From assembly GCA_035633215.1 (NCBI GenBank), contig DASQFI010000033.1, positions 1 through 64,000 on the forward strand: DNA of 64,000 nucleotides. The letters run 5' to 3'. The translations under genes and the position numbers were made by a program. Source of the DNA: DASQFI01 sp035633215 (GTDB lineage: Bacteria > Acidobacteriota > Vicinamibacteria > Vicinamibacterales > SCN-69-37). Each line of letters opens with the position of its first letter. Within the stretch, counting starts at the first letter, position 1. The notes below the pieces were generated by a model, which saw nothing but the letters and a program-made list of their open reading frames with translations, was not told the origin of the DNA and ran no database searches. Below are positions 33,381-41,690 of the stretch, piece by piece.

Positions 33381-33460
33381 CGATGAAGGGCATGAAGGGG
33401 TGAAGAACATGAAGACAAGCGCTTGTCTTCAAGACCTTCACCCCTTCATGTCCTTCATGG
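33381..33460. repeat. Centre-perfect 40-nt-arm inverted repeat with 8-9-nt units, between YCII and sigma-factor genes
   Basis: Left arm 33381-33420 (atgaagggc, atgaagggg, tgaagaac, atgaagac words) and right arm 33421-33460 meet with no loop. The centre gacaagcgcttgtc is a perfect palindrome, and only about five mismatches occur across 40 nt. The left arm starts right after the YCII stop codon. The right arm contains the ATG of the sigma-factor gene (33457-33459). The whole intergenic region is this element. Confidence 0.88.
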
Positions 33461-34682
33461 ATCAGATCGAGGCGCTGTACCGGTCGGACTCGCGGAGAGT
33501 TCTCGCGACGTTGATCCGTCTCCTCGGCGACTTCGATCTTGCCGAGGAGGCGCTTCACGACGCGTTCACGGCCGCGGTGGACCGGTGCCTGAGGACGGAC
33601 TGCCGGACAACCCGGTCGCCTGGCTGATTTCGACCGGACGGTTCAAGGCGATCGATCGTCTGCGTCGGGGCGCGCGGTTCAATGCGGCGCTGGCCGCCGT
33701 GGCCGAGCAGGTCGAGGCCAGTGTGCCGCCAGCCGCAGACACGACTGACGATGGAGTCGAGGACGACCGGCTTCGTCTCATTTTCACCTGTTGTCATCCC
33801 GCACTCACGCCTGACGCGCGTATCGCGCTCACGCTTCGCGAAGTGTGCGGACTCGAGACCGAGCAAATCGCCCGCGCGTTTCTCACCTCAGCGCCGACGC
33901 TCGCGCAGCGGATCGTGCGGGCGAAGGGAAAGATTCGCGATGCGCGGATTCCGTACCAGGTGCCCTCGCTCGTCGACCTGCCAGATCGACTCGACGCCGT
34001 CCTGCACGTGATCTATCTCGTGTTCAACGAGGGCTACGCGGCGACGTCGGGCGAGTCCCTGACGCGGCCCGATCTGTCGGCCGAAGCCATCCGATTGGGC
34101 CGGCTGCTCATGGAGCTGTTGCCGGAACCGGAAGCCATCGGACTCGTCGCGCTGATGCTGCTGCACGACGCCCGGCGCGCGGCACGGACGTCGCCCGGCG
34201 GCGAGTTGATTCTTCTCGACGATCAGGACCGCGCGCTCTGGAACCGCCAGCAGATCGAGGAGGGACGCGCCTTGGTCGAGCGGGCGCTGTCGTCGCGCCG
34301 CTTCGGACCGTACACCCTGCAAGCGGCGATTGCGGCCGTGCACGCCGAGGCGCGGCACGCGGGTGCGACCGACTGGCGGCAGATTGCCGGTCTGTACGAC
34401 GTCCTTCTCCGCGCGGAGCCGTCGCCGATCGTCGAGCTCAACCGCGCCGCGGCGATCGCGATGCGCGACGGGCCCGAGGCGGGCCTCGCGTTGATCGACG
34501 CGCTCCTCGCGCGCGGCGAGCTCACCGACTATGGGCTTGCGCATTCGGCGCGGGCGGATCTGTGCAGGCGTCTCGGGCGCACCGCCGACGCGCTCGCGTC
34601 GTACGAGCGCGCGCTCGCGCTCACCAGCCAGGCGCCGCAGCGGCGCTTTCTCGAGCGCCGGATCGGAGAATTGCATTTGTAG
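33457..34682 (+). CDS. ECF-like RNA polymerase sigma factor (DUF6596 type), frameshifted
   Basis: The N-terminus (MDQIEALYRSDSRRVLATLIRLL, GDFDLAEEALHDAFTAAVDR) and the rest (PDNPVAWLISTGRFKAIDRLRR, LIFTCCHPALTPDARIALTLREV, then the DUF6596 helical part ending RRFLERRIGELHL) are both typical of this sigma family but lie in different frames. Adding one G near 33585-33588 (CGGTG-CCT to CGGTGGCCT) restores RWPEDGLPDNPVAWL, the usual spacing. So this is one gene with a single-base loss, either a pseudogene or an assembly error. The start lies inside the hairpin repeat. The C-terminal helical repeats may replace a separate anti-sigma. Confidence 0.85.
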
Positions 34683-34893
34683 GCCGGCCACTCCTGCCCC
34701 TTCAGCCCGGACGGCTGCAGAAGTCTGGAAGCCCGGAAGCTCGGTCTTCCTCGATTCGCATTATTTCGTCCTCGCTAGAGGTCAGGCGCGAACCTCGACG
34801 GGGGATTTCCCTCAAATCCAACCGAGATCTTCAGGACCCAATCTGGCATCCGCATTGCTCAACCTACATCTCGAAAGAGATCGAGGTGTGACC

Positions 34894-35502
34894 ATGAGAC
34901 GCATGATCAGTGCGGCGGCGCTTGCCGTCGCGATGCTTGCAGTGCCTGCCGTCGCGCGCGCACAGAACGGCAACTTCCAGGTGCAGGGATTCGGCGGCCT
35001 GACGGTGCGCGGAGTCAGCACCGCGGAAACGTTCGGCGGCAACATCGCCGTGCCGCTTTCGAGCCACGTGCAAATCGTCGCCGAGGGCGGGCGCATGAAC
35101 GACGTCATGTCGCCGATGCTTGCGACGCTGCTCGACTTCGCACCGGTGGATGTGCGGCTGTCAGCCTACTACGGCCAGGCCGGCGTCCGGATTCTTGGCT
35201 CGTCCGACAGGGCGGTGCGCCCCTACGCGGAGGCGACGGCCGGATTCGCACGGCTCCGCTCCAATTTCTCAGGCATCGGCTCGAACGAGGACGCGATCAT
35301 CAACGCGGGCCTGCAGTTTCTCGATTCGACCAGGCCGATGCTCGGCGTCGGCGGCGGCCTGATGCTCCAGGGCGGACCAGTGGTCGTGGATCTCGGTTAT
35401 CGCTTCAACAAGATCTCGGCCGGCAACGTCATCCAGACCGCGCTCGCCGGCGGAGACCTCGGCGTGCATCAGTTCAGGTTTGGATTGGGAGTGAGATTCT
35501 GA
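34894..35502 (+). CDS. Small outer-membrane beta-barrel protein
   Basis: 202 residues, ATG with a gaggtg site 5 nt upstream. Signal peptide (ISAAALAVAMLAVPAVARAQ). The mature part alternates hydrophobic/polar stretches (FQVQGFGGLTVRG, RVVAEGGRM-like, YYGQAGVRILG, YAEATAGFARLR, LGVGGGLMLQGG, VDLGYRFNKIS) and ends with QFRFGLGVRF, an aromatic C-terminus for BAM assembly. This is the OmpA/OmpW-like eight-strand pattern. No specific function. The 211 bp upstream show no gene. Confidence 0.85.
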   Translation: MRRMISAAALAVAMLAVPAVARAQNGNFQVQGFGGLTVRGVSTAETFGGNIAVPLSSHVQIVAEGGRMNDVMSPMLATLLDFAPVDVRLSAYYGQAGVRILGSSDRAVRPYAEATAGFARLRSNFSGIGSNEDAIINAGLQFLDSTRPMLGVGGGLMLQGGPVVVDLGYRFNKISAGNVIQTALAGGDLGVHQFRFGLGVRF

Positions 35503-35511
35503 GCAGGTCTT

Positions 35512-35528
35512 AAAGGCTTTTCGCCTTT
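35512..35528 (+). terminator. Candidate intrinsic terminator of the beta-barrel gene
   Basis: aaaggc-ttttc-gccttt forms a perfect 6-bp hairpin 10 nt after the stop codon, followed by tggccttcttg. The T-rich tail is weak. The word pattern (ctt/gcc) is also close to the repeat families in this window. Confidence 0.4.
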
Positions 35529-35583
35529 TGGCCTTCTTGTCACGGCTTCTCTCCCGATACACACTGACACTTGAGGTCGATCC

Positions 35584-36336
35584 ATGGGACGCATTCTCAA
35601 TGTCAGTACGCTCGTGTTGCTCGTCGGTTTGATGGGCTCAGGGCTCACCGCGCAGACGGACGCCGCACAACCTGCCGCGCTCCCGACGATCGATCAGGTG
35701 CTCGACAAGTACACCGCGGGCAGTGGCGGCCGCGCGGCGCTCGAGAAAGTCACGTCGTTCCGTGCGACGGGGACCATTCAGATTCCCGATGTTGGCGTCG
35801 GGGGGTCGATCGAGCTGCTCCAGAAAGCTCCGAACAAGGCCTCCACCGTCGTCGAGCTGAGCGGCATCGGCCGGCAGCGGGACGTGTTCGACGGGACGAT
35901 CGCCTGGAGCGAGGATCCGCAGAACGGCGTGCGCGAAAAGATCGGCGTCGAGCTGGCGGAAGCCAGGCGCGGTGCGACGTTCGGCCGCGAGCTGAAGATG
36001 AAGTCGATGTACAAGACGCTCACGGTGAAGGGGCGCGAGAAAGTCGGCGCGCGCGAGGCGTTCGTCGTCGAGGGCGTGCCTGACGAGGGCAGCCCGATCA
36101 AGCTGTTCTTCGACGTCGAGTCGGGCCTGCTCGTCCAGCAGTCAGGCTCGCGCACCAGCCCGCAAGGCCCCATCGAGGTGACGGTCACCTTCGAGGACTT
36201 TCGCGCGATCGACGGCGTCCAGCGCCCATTCACGATCCGCCAGGCGACGTCGATGTTCACGGCCATCATCCAGCTGACGGACATCACCCACAACGTGCCG
36301 ATTGACGACGTGGTGTTCAGGAAGCCGGGCTTTTGA
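35584..36336 (+). CDS. LolA-like/outer-membrane lipoprotein-sorting-type periplasmic protein
   Basis: 250 residues; ATG behind gaggtcg. Signal peptide (VSTLVLLVGLMGSGLTAQ). The rest has TIDQVLDKYTAGSGGRAALEKVTSFRATGTI, RDVFDGTIAWSED, REAFVVEGVPDEGSPIKLFFD, TVTFEDFRAIDGVQRPFTIRQ and a VVFRKPGF end. This is the pattern of the LolA/LppX-like incomplete barrels, which bind hydrophobic ligands or lipoprotein anchors. Exact ligand unknown. A stand-alone gene between the beta-barrel and TPR genes. Confidence 0.8.
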   Translation: MGRILNVSTLVLLVGLMGSGLTAQTDAAQPAALPTIDQVLDKYTAGSGGRAALEKVTSFRATGTIQIPDVGVGGSIELLQKAPNKASTVVELSGIGRQRDVFDGTIAWSEDPQNGVREKIGVELAEARRGATFGRELKMKSMYKTLTVKGREKVGAREAFVVEGVPDEGSPIKLFFDVESGLLVQQSGSRTSPQGPIEVTVTFEDFRAIDGVQRPFTIRQATSMFTAIIQLTDITHNVPIDDVVFRKPGF

Positions 36337-36443
36337 GCGCGTTCCCACACAATTCAACCTGTTGAAACTCCGGGCGCGTTCGAGGAGGATCGGGCCTCGC
36401 GCGCAAGGTAGGGGGTGGAGCGGCAGCCGCAGGGGAATTCATC

Positions 36444-37685
36444 ATGACGAGAAACGTCTGTCTCGTGTCCCTGGCCATCGCCGGATTCCTGGCGGGGTGC
36501 AGCAAGCCGGAACCAGGGCCAAGCGCCACTCCCGCGTCGAGCCCGACGCCAGCGGGAACCGCGACGCCGCCACCCCAGGCCGCGCCGCCCGCGGCCCAAC
36601 AGGCCCCGCCTGCTGCGCCGGCAGCGACGGCCACCGCGCCCACGGATCCAAACGCCGAGTACGACAAGGCCGCTGCGCTGGCCGCCGCCGGCAAGATCGC
36701 CGACGCCCGAGCGCTGTTCGAGACGGCGGCGCGACAGGACCCGCGGGACCGTTCGCTCGCAATCGCGGCCCAGATGTTTCGAGATATGGACGAAGGCCGT
36801 CTGTCGGCCGATGTGGTCCAGCGAATCTTCCGGGCGCTCGAGCACGCGAATGCGGCGCGGTGGACCGAGGCCTATGCCGATGCAGACGAAGCCGCCCGCC
36901 TCGCACCCACTTACGGGAATGCACACGACACGCGCGGCAAACTCCTCGTGGCCCAGGGCAAATATGGTGAGGCGCTCGCGGTCTACAGCCGGATCTTGGA
37001 GATGGATCCCAAGTCTGCCGACGCGTACTACAATCGCGGCGCGATCTACGCCGAAACGCGCCGTCATGATGCGGCGATCGCCGACTACAACCGGGCCATC
37101 GAGCTGGATCCGTCGTTTTCGGAGGCCTATCGCAATCGCGGGTCCGCGCAGACATTCAAGAACGACGGGCAGGCGGCGCTTGCCGACTACGCCAAAGCGC
37201 ATGAGCTCAACCCGCGTGCGCCCGAGCCGCTCTATCTACGCGGCGTGCTCCTCGCCCTCCTCGGCAACTGGAAGGAGGCGGAGGCCGATTTCACGCGCGC
37301 GATCGAGCGGGACGCCGAGTACGCAGAGGCCTACTACGATCGCGGTGTCGCGTTCCAGAACTTAAAGAATGACGATCGCGCGTTCGCCGACTTCACGAAG
37401 GCGATCGAGCTCAACCCGGCCAACCCGGCGGCGCTCATCAATCGGGGATTGATCCAGGCGGGCCGCAAGCAGTACGACCTGGCGACCGCCGACTACGACA
37501 AAGCGATTGCCGCCAACCCCACGATGATCGTCGCGTACTACAACAAGGGATTCGCGTTGGACCAGCAGGGCCGTGCGAAAGAGGCGGTCGCGTCGTATCA
37601 GGCGTTTCTGCGGAAGGCCGGGGCGGAACACGCGGCACTCGCCGCACGCGCCCGCGAGCGGATCGCGGTCCTCGGAAAAATGTAG
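36444..37685 (+). CDS. TPR-repeat lipoprotein
   Basis: 413 residues with a lipobox (AGFLAGCSKPEP) and a long Ala/Pro linker (about 30-70). From about 75 to 400 the sequence is a series of 34-residue TPR units: AEAYADADEAARLAPTYGNAHDTRG, ALAVYSRILEMDPKSADAYYNRGAIY, AAIADYNRAIELDPSFSEAYRNRG and four to five more. A TPR solenoid anchored to a membrane is usually a scaffold for protein complexes. No partner is evident nearby. Confidence 0.9.
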   Translation: MTRNVCLVSLAIAGFLAGCSKPEPGPSATPASSPTPAGTATPPPQAAPPAAQQAPPAAPAATATAPTDPNAEYDKAAALAAAGKIADARALFETAARQDPRDRSLAIAAQMFRDMDEGRLSADVVQRIFRALEHANAARWTEAYADADEAARLAPTYGNAHDTRGKLLVAQGKYGEALAVYSRILEMDPKSADAYYNRGAIYAETRRHDAAIADYNRAIELDPSFSEAYRNRGSAQTFKNDGQAALADYAKAHELNPRAPEPLYLRGVLLALLGNWKEAEADFTRAIERDAEYAEAYYDRGVAFQNLKNDDRAFADFTKAIELNPANPAALINRGLIQAGRKQYDLATADYDKAIAANPTMIVAYYNKGFALDQQGRAKEAVASYQAFLRKAGAEHAALAARARERIAVLGKM

Positions 37686-37766
37686 GACGCGGCCCTACTG
37701 CGTTCTCAATTCCGACACCGCATCGATCCGCAGCCCTCGGACGCGAACACGCATAAACAGCCCTGG

Positions 37767-37811
37767 CTTTCAGGCCTTCAGCGGCTTTGAGCCTTTCAGC
37801 CTCTTTCAGCG
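37767..37811. repeat. Short tandem words (CTTTCAG / GCCTTCAG) between convergent genes
   Basis: Degenerate 8-10-nt units (ctttcag, gccttcag, cggctttgag, cctttcag, cctctttcag) fill the 3' space between the convergent TPR and choice-of-anchor-I genes. Less regular than the other arrays and without a clear mirror arm. Confidence 0.55.
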
Positions 37812-37838
37812 CATGCGGGCAATAGTACCCGTGGTGCG

Positions 37839-39453
37839 TTACTTGACCTTCTGAATGTCGAACAGCCGCACGGTGCCGCTGGTCTCATTGGCCACGACCA
37901 GCATCGGACGGCCGGTCGGACTGTCATCCTCGGACGACGATGCTTTCGGGACCGGAATCGGTGGTGGCCGATGCCGCCCGGCTGAAGTCGCGCGTGTTGA
38001 TGTACTGGACGAAGGTCGGCGCCGTCGGGTCGCCAACTTCATACACGATCACGCCGCCGACACGCTCCAGCGCGATGAAGATGAACGTGCGGCCGTACAG
38101 CTTCGCGACGGCCACGCCTTCAGGTTCTGGACCCTTGTCGTCACTCCGGCTGTCGCGCGCGTTGCCCGTGTTGTTGGCGTTGAAACCATTGGGCAGCAAG
38201 GCCAGCGTCCGTTGCTCGAGATCGTCCCCACTGTCGAAGACCAGTGCTCCCGTCTCCGACCAGATCGAGAACGACCGCGCGCCGAAGGCGAACAGACGAT
38301 CGAAATCGCCATCGTTGTCGGTGTCGCCCATCGCCGTGCTGATGTTGAGCCGTCCAAGCGCCGTGGCGGTTTGAAGGGTTCCGGCGTTCGGAAATGCCGT
38401 GGGGTCGAGCGGGATCGGTGGATTGGAGGCGCTGCCGATGATGCCCACCCGGCGCGATTCATTGCCCGCTGCATTGAAGCCCGCGTACTCGCGCGCATCC
38501 CCTTCGTTGGCGGTGACCACGTAGCTCTTGCCCTGCGATTCGAACGTCGCGATACCGTCGGGCAGGAACATGCCCCAGACGGGCCAGGTCGTAATGTTCG
38601 GGCCCCCGTCGCTGTCGCTCGCGTCCAGCTTGTTCCTCGACAGGAGATGGTTCTTGAACCCCAGACCGACCAGATCCACGACGCGCTTGGCTTTGAGATC
38701 AATGATGGCGAGCGCGTTGTTCTCCTGAAGCGTGACCCACGCCGTATGCGAGTTGTGCGAGACCGCGATGTACTCCGGCTCCAGATCCTGGGCGACCGAC
38801 GCTCCGGGCCCGAAGATCCGAATCGACGGATCGAGGGAGGCACGACTGAACCCGCCAAACCCCGCGGTCGTGACATCGCTTTGCGACAACGAGGCGACGC
38901 CGCCCCGGATATCGATGATGCTGACGCTGCCTTCCGGATCGATCGTGTACGCACCGTTCGGCTCGCCCTCGTTGGCGACGAGCACCAGATCGCCGTTGGG
39001 CGAGAACGTGATCATGTCTGGCAGCGCGCCAACCGTCACCTCGCTCAGCGGGGACCCGAACGCGGTAAAGAACACCGCCTTGCCGGGATTCTGCTTGACC
39101 GTCGCTTCAACCGCCACCGCCACGACGCCGTCTTTCACAGCCACGCTGTTGGCCTGGGCGCCATACGGCGAGACGTCGATGATCGCCGTGAGAAATGGCT
39201 TCAGCGGATCGGAGACGTCGATGATGTCGATTTGCGAGAGCGCGACGTTGACCGAGAACACGCGACGGGTCGCCGGGTCGTACGCAACGATTTCAGCCGC
39301 AACTTTTTCGAAGATACCCGTCTGATACTGCCCGAGCGGCACGAGCTCGATGAACTTGTCCGGCGGCGCGCTGGCGAGCCGCGTGCCACCCGTTGCCGTC
39401 ATTGCCAGCGCGATCAGCGCGCTCCCCACCAGCACCCGACTCGTCACCCTCAT
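37839..39453 (-). CDS. Choice-of-anchor I family exported protein, frameshifted near the C-terminus
   Basis: Signal peptide (VLVGSALIALAMTATGG), then a long beta-propeller-like sequence: YDPATRRVFSVNVALSQIDIIDVSDP, VAVEATVKQNPGKAVFF, DMITFSPNGDLVLVANEGEPN, SHNSHTAWVTLQENNALAIIDL, GDTDNDGDFDRLFAFGARSFSIW and EPEGVAVAKLYGRTFIFIALERVGG. The main frame stops early after DSGPESIVVRG. The expected ending (DSPTGRPMLVVANETSGTVRLFDI) is present in another frame down to 37839, so a frameshift lies near 37931. These proteins are secreted, and their anchors vary. Either an assembly error or a decaying gene. Confidence 0.82.
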
Positions 39454-39567
39454 GCGTACGCCCTCCCAGCCGCTTCGCGGCTGGATATGCGTATCAACCT
39501 GATGCGACGACGACGTAAACGAAGCGGGCGTCTTCTCGAGGACGGACTTTTGTCAGCGTGATGGTAG

Positions 39568-40812
39568 CTACTTCACTTCCTTCATGTATCTCACCCGCCA
39601 CACTCGATTGCCGCCGTCGTCGGACACGAGCAACGATCCATCGGGTAACTGGAGCAGCCCGACTGGCCGGCCCCACGTGTGCTTTTCTTCGTCATCGCGC
39701 GCGATGAAACCGGTCAGGAAGTCCTGCGGCGGACCGGCGGGCCTGCCGTTGCTGAAGGGCACGCGAACGACGGCGTACCCGGAGAGCCTGGAGCGGTTGA
39801 TCGATCCGTGGAGCGCAACGAATGCATTGTCCCGGTACTCAGCAGGAAACTGCGTGCCACTGTAGAAGACCAACCCGAGCGCGGCGGAGTGTGACGTCAA
39901 CAGCACGTCCGGCGCGATCGCTTTGAGGACAAGGTCCGGGCGCGGTGGATTCACGGTCGGATCGACGTGTTTGCCGATGTACGCGTACGGCCATCCGTAG
40001 AACCCGCCGTCGCGCACTGACGTGATGAAGTCCGGCACCAGATCGTCGCCCAGGTGATCGCGCTCGTTGACGGCCGTCCACAGCGTGCTCGTGCCCGGCA
40101 AGAAGGCCAGGCCGACCGGATTCCGCAATCCGCTCGCGTACTCGCGATGTCCGCTGCCGTCGGGGTTGTACTCGTGGATCGCCGCGCGGCTGACGCCGCC
40201 GGCAGGATCTTCGGGCGTCGCATTGGTCGCCGAGCCGACCGTGACGTACAGCTTCGTGCCGGCAGGATTGAAGATGACGTTCCGCGTCCAGTGGTTGTAG
40301 CCGCGCGTCTGGTTGAGCGGAATGTTCAGCCGCGTCGCAGTGTCCTGATCGAGCGCAGCATCACTCGCCGGAAGATCAGTGATGCGCTCGGGCGCGGACG
40401 TCGCCTTGATTTGACCCGGCTCGTACGTGAACCGCACGACCGAGTCGTTGTTCCCGACGTAGAGATAGTTCTTCCAGAACGCGAGCCCGAATGGCCGGTT
40501 GAGCCCGCTCGCAAACGTCTCGCGCATCTCGGCGATGCCGTCCCCATCCGCATCGCGCAGGACGGTGATCTTCCCCGCCCCTCTCACGGGCTCGGCCAGA
40601 AACACATCCCCGTTTGGCGCGAGCGCCATGAAACGCGCGAACTCGAGCTTCTCGGCGAAGACATTCACGTGGAAACCGGCAGGTAGCGAGAGCCGATGTC
40701 CATCGGGCATCGCGACCACTCGCGTCCCCCGGCGGAACCATGGCGTGTGAAACGGCGCCGGCAGCTGCTGGCCGAACAGCAGGACGAACAACGCGATCGC
40801 GCGAATCGCCAT
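39568..40812 (-). CDS. PQQ-dependent sugar dehydrogenase / L-sorbosone-dehydrogenase-like protein, exported
   Basis: 414 residues from the ATG before MAIRAIALFVLLFGQQ (signal peptide); an upstream extension would run through the octamer repeat. Beta-propeller soluble quinoprotein pattern: FARFMALAPNGDVFLAEPVRGAGKITVLRDADGDG, FASGLNRPFGLAFWKNYLYVG, NHWTRNVIFNPAGTKLYVTVGS, AIHEYNPDGSGHREYASGLRNPVGLAF, TSVRDGGFYGWPYAYIGKHVDP, and WGRPVGLLQLPDGSLLVSDDGGNRVWRVRY at the end. It would oxidise an aldose in the periplasm with PQQ. PQQ synthesis genes are not in the window. No convincing ribosome site. Confidence 0.9.
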   Translation of the reverse strand: MAIRAIALFVLLFGQQLPAPFHTPWFRRGTRVVAMPDGHRLSLPAGFHVNVFAEKLEFARFMALAPNGDVFLAEPVRGAGKITVLRDADGDGIAEMRETFASGLNRPFGLAFWKNYLYVGNNDSVVRFTYEPGQIKATSAPERITDLPASDAALDQDTATRLNIPLNQTRGYNHWTRNVIFNPAGTKLYVTVGSATNATPEDPAGGVSRAAIHEYNPDGSGHREYASGLRNPVGLAFLPGTSTLWTAVNERDHLGDDLVPDFITSVRDGGFYGWPYAYIGKHVDPTVNPPRPDLVLKAIAPDVLLTSHSAALGLVFYSGTQFPAEYRDNAFVALHGSINRSRLSGYAVVRVPFSNGRPAGPPQDFLTGFIARDDEEKHTWGRPVGLLQLPDGSLLVSDDGGNRVWRVRYMKEVK

Positions 40813-40860
40813 GACGTCAACAGTATGCTCCCACCGAGCTCCGTCGTCTCCGCGCCTTTG

Positions 40861-40896
40861 AGCCGTTGAGCCGTTGAGCCGTTGAGCCGTTGAGCC
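40861..40896. repeat. Octanucleotide tandem repeat (AGCCGTTG x 4.5)
   Basis: Four perfect copies of agccgttg (40861-40892) followed by agcc. They lie between two divergent genes (sorbosone-dehydrogenase-like and Gly-rich). No mirror arm is visible. Confidence 0.85.
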
Positions 40897-40957
40897 TTTA
40901 GGAGAGCGTTCCACGATCGTTCCCCTGCCGTGTCTTTACCTCCAGGGAGGTAGTGAC

Positions 40958-41539
40958 ATGAAACGTGTAGTCCCGGTAATCGCAATCGGGCTGGGCCTGC
41001 TGTGCGCGACCCTGTCGGCGCAGGGGCGAAACTTCGCGGGGTCGTGGACGATCGATCTCGAACGTACGGCGGCGGCAAATGCCGGCGCAGTCATGGGTGG
41101 ACGCGGCGGCGGCGGGGGCGGCGGCATGCGGAGCGGCGGCGGGGGTGGTGGCGGCACCGTGACCCCGGTGACCGGTGGCGTGGTCGGCGGCGGCGCGCGT
41201 GGCGGCGGGGGCGGCATGCGGAGCGGCGGCACAGGTCCGGTGCCGATGAGCATCACGGCCGACGCCAACACGTTCACGGTCGGCTCCGGCGAGACGACCA
41301 CGACCTATCGGCTCGACGGCACGGCCACGACCAACGAAACGCCGCGCGGCCAGGTCACCGTCAAAGCGTCGTGGCAGGGCGATCGCGTCGTGATCGAAAC
41401 GACGAATCAGGGACCGAGCGGCCCGATGGTGTCGACGGCCACCTGGTACCTCGAAGGCGACGCGCTCGTCCGCGAAACCAGTGCGCCCGGACCGAACGGC
41501 GAGGCCATCTTGCGCAAAACGTACTTCAAGCGAGGGTGA
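40958..41539 (+). CDS. Exported Gly-rich protein of unknown function
   Basis: 193 residues; strong gggagg site 8-9 nt upstream of the ATG. Signal peptide (VIAIGLGLLCATLSAQ). After SWTIDLERTAAANAG comes a Gly-rich region with a GGMRSGG motif (about 45-95), then an all-beta domain (PVPMSITADANTFTVGSG, YRLDGTATTNETPRGQVT, RVVIETTNQGPSGPMVS, YLEGDALVRETSAPGPNG) that resembles the repeats often annotated in acidobacteria but has no named function. It ends LRKTYFKR. Very even beta periodicity suggests an immunoglobulin-like fold. Confidence 0.75.
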   Translation: MKRVVPVIAIGLGLLCATLSAQGRNFAGSWTIDLERTAAANAGAVMGGRGGGGGGGMRSGGGGGGGTVTPVTGGVVGGGARGGGGGMRSGGTGPVPMSITADANTFTVGSGETTTTYRLDGTATTNETPRGQVTVKASWQGDRVVIETTNQGPSGPMVSTATWYLEGDALVRETSAPGPNGEAILRKTYFKRG

Positions 41540-41548
41540 GGGGCAGAA

Positions 41549-41586
41549 ATCTGCGACCGGCGATCCAAGGATCGCCGGTCGCAGAT
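41549..41586. terminator. Perfect 18-bp hairpin after the Gly-rich gene
   Basis: atctgcgaccggcgatcc and ggatcgccggtcgcagat are exact reverse complements with a 2-nt loop (aa). It lies 9 nt after the stop codon. There is no T tract, so it may be a terminator, an mRNA 3'-end stabiliser or another mobile palindrome. Directly followed by the heptamer array at 41594. Confidence 0.6.
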
Positions 41587-41593
41587 ACTTCCA

Positions 41594-41690
41594 ATCTCAA
41601 ATCTCTAATTTCAGATCTCAAATCTCAGATCTCAAATCTAGATTTCAGATCGCGATTCCAGATCTCAGATTTCAGTTCTCAGTTTAGATC
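41594..41690. repeat. Heptanucleotide array (ATCTCAA/ATCTCAG units) with central palindrome
   Basis: Seven consecutive 7-nt units from 41594 (atctcaa, atctcta, atttcag, atctcaa, atctcag, atctcaa, atctaga). They centre on the palindrome aaatctagattt, then a mirror arm (tttcagatc ... gatctcag) runs to about 41690. Unit wording is related to the arrays at 1433 and 5363. It lies between convergent genes. Confidence 0.88.

Noticed and set aside
33423..33600. Sigma-factor gene read from 33423 in the main frame.
   Set aside because: This N-terminal extension is nonsense; the conserved N-terminus is in the other frame from 33457, which shows a frameshift rather than a new start.
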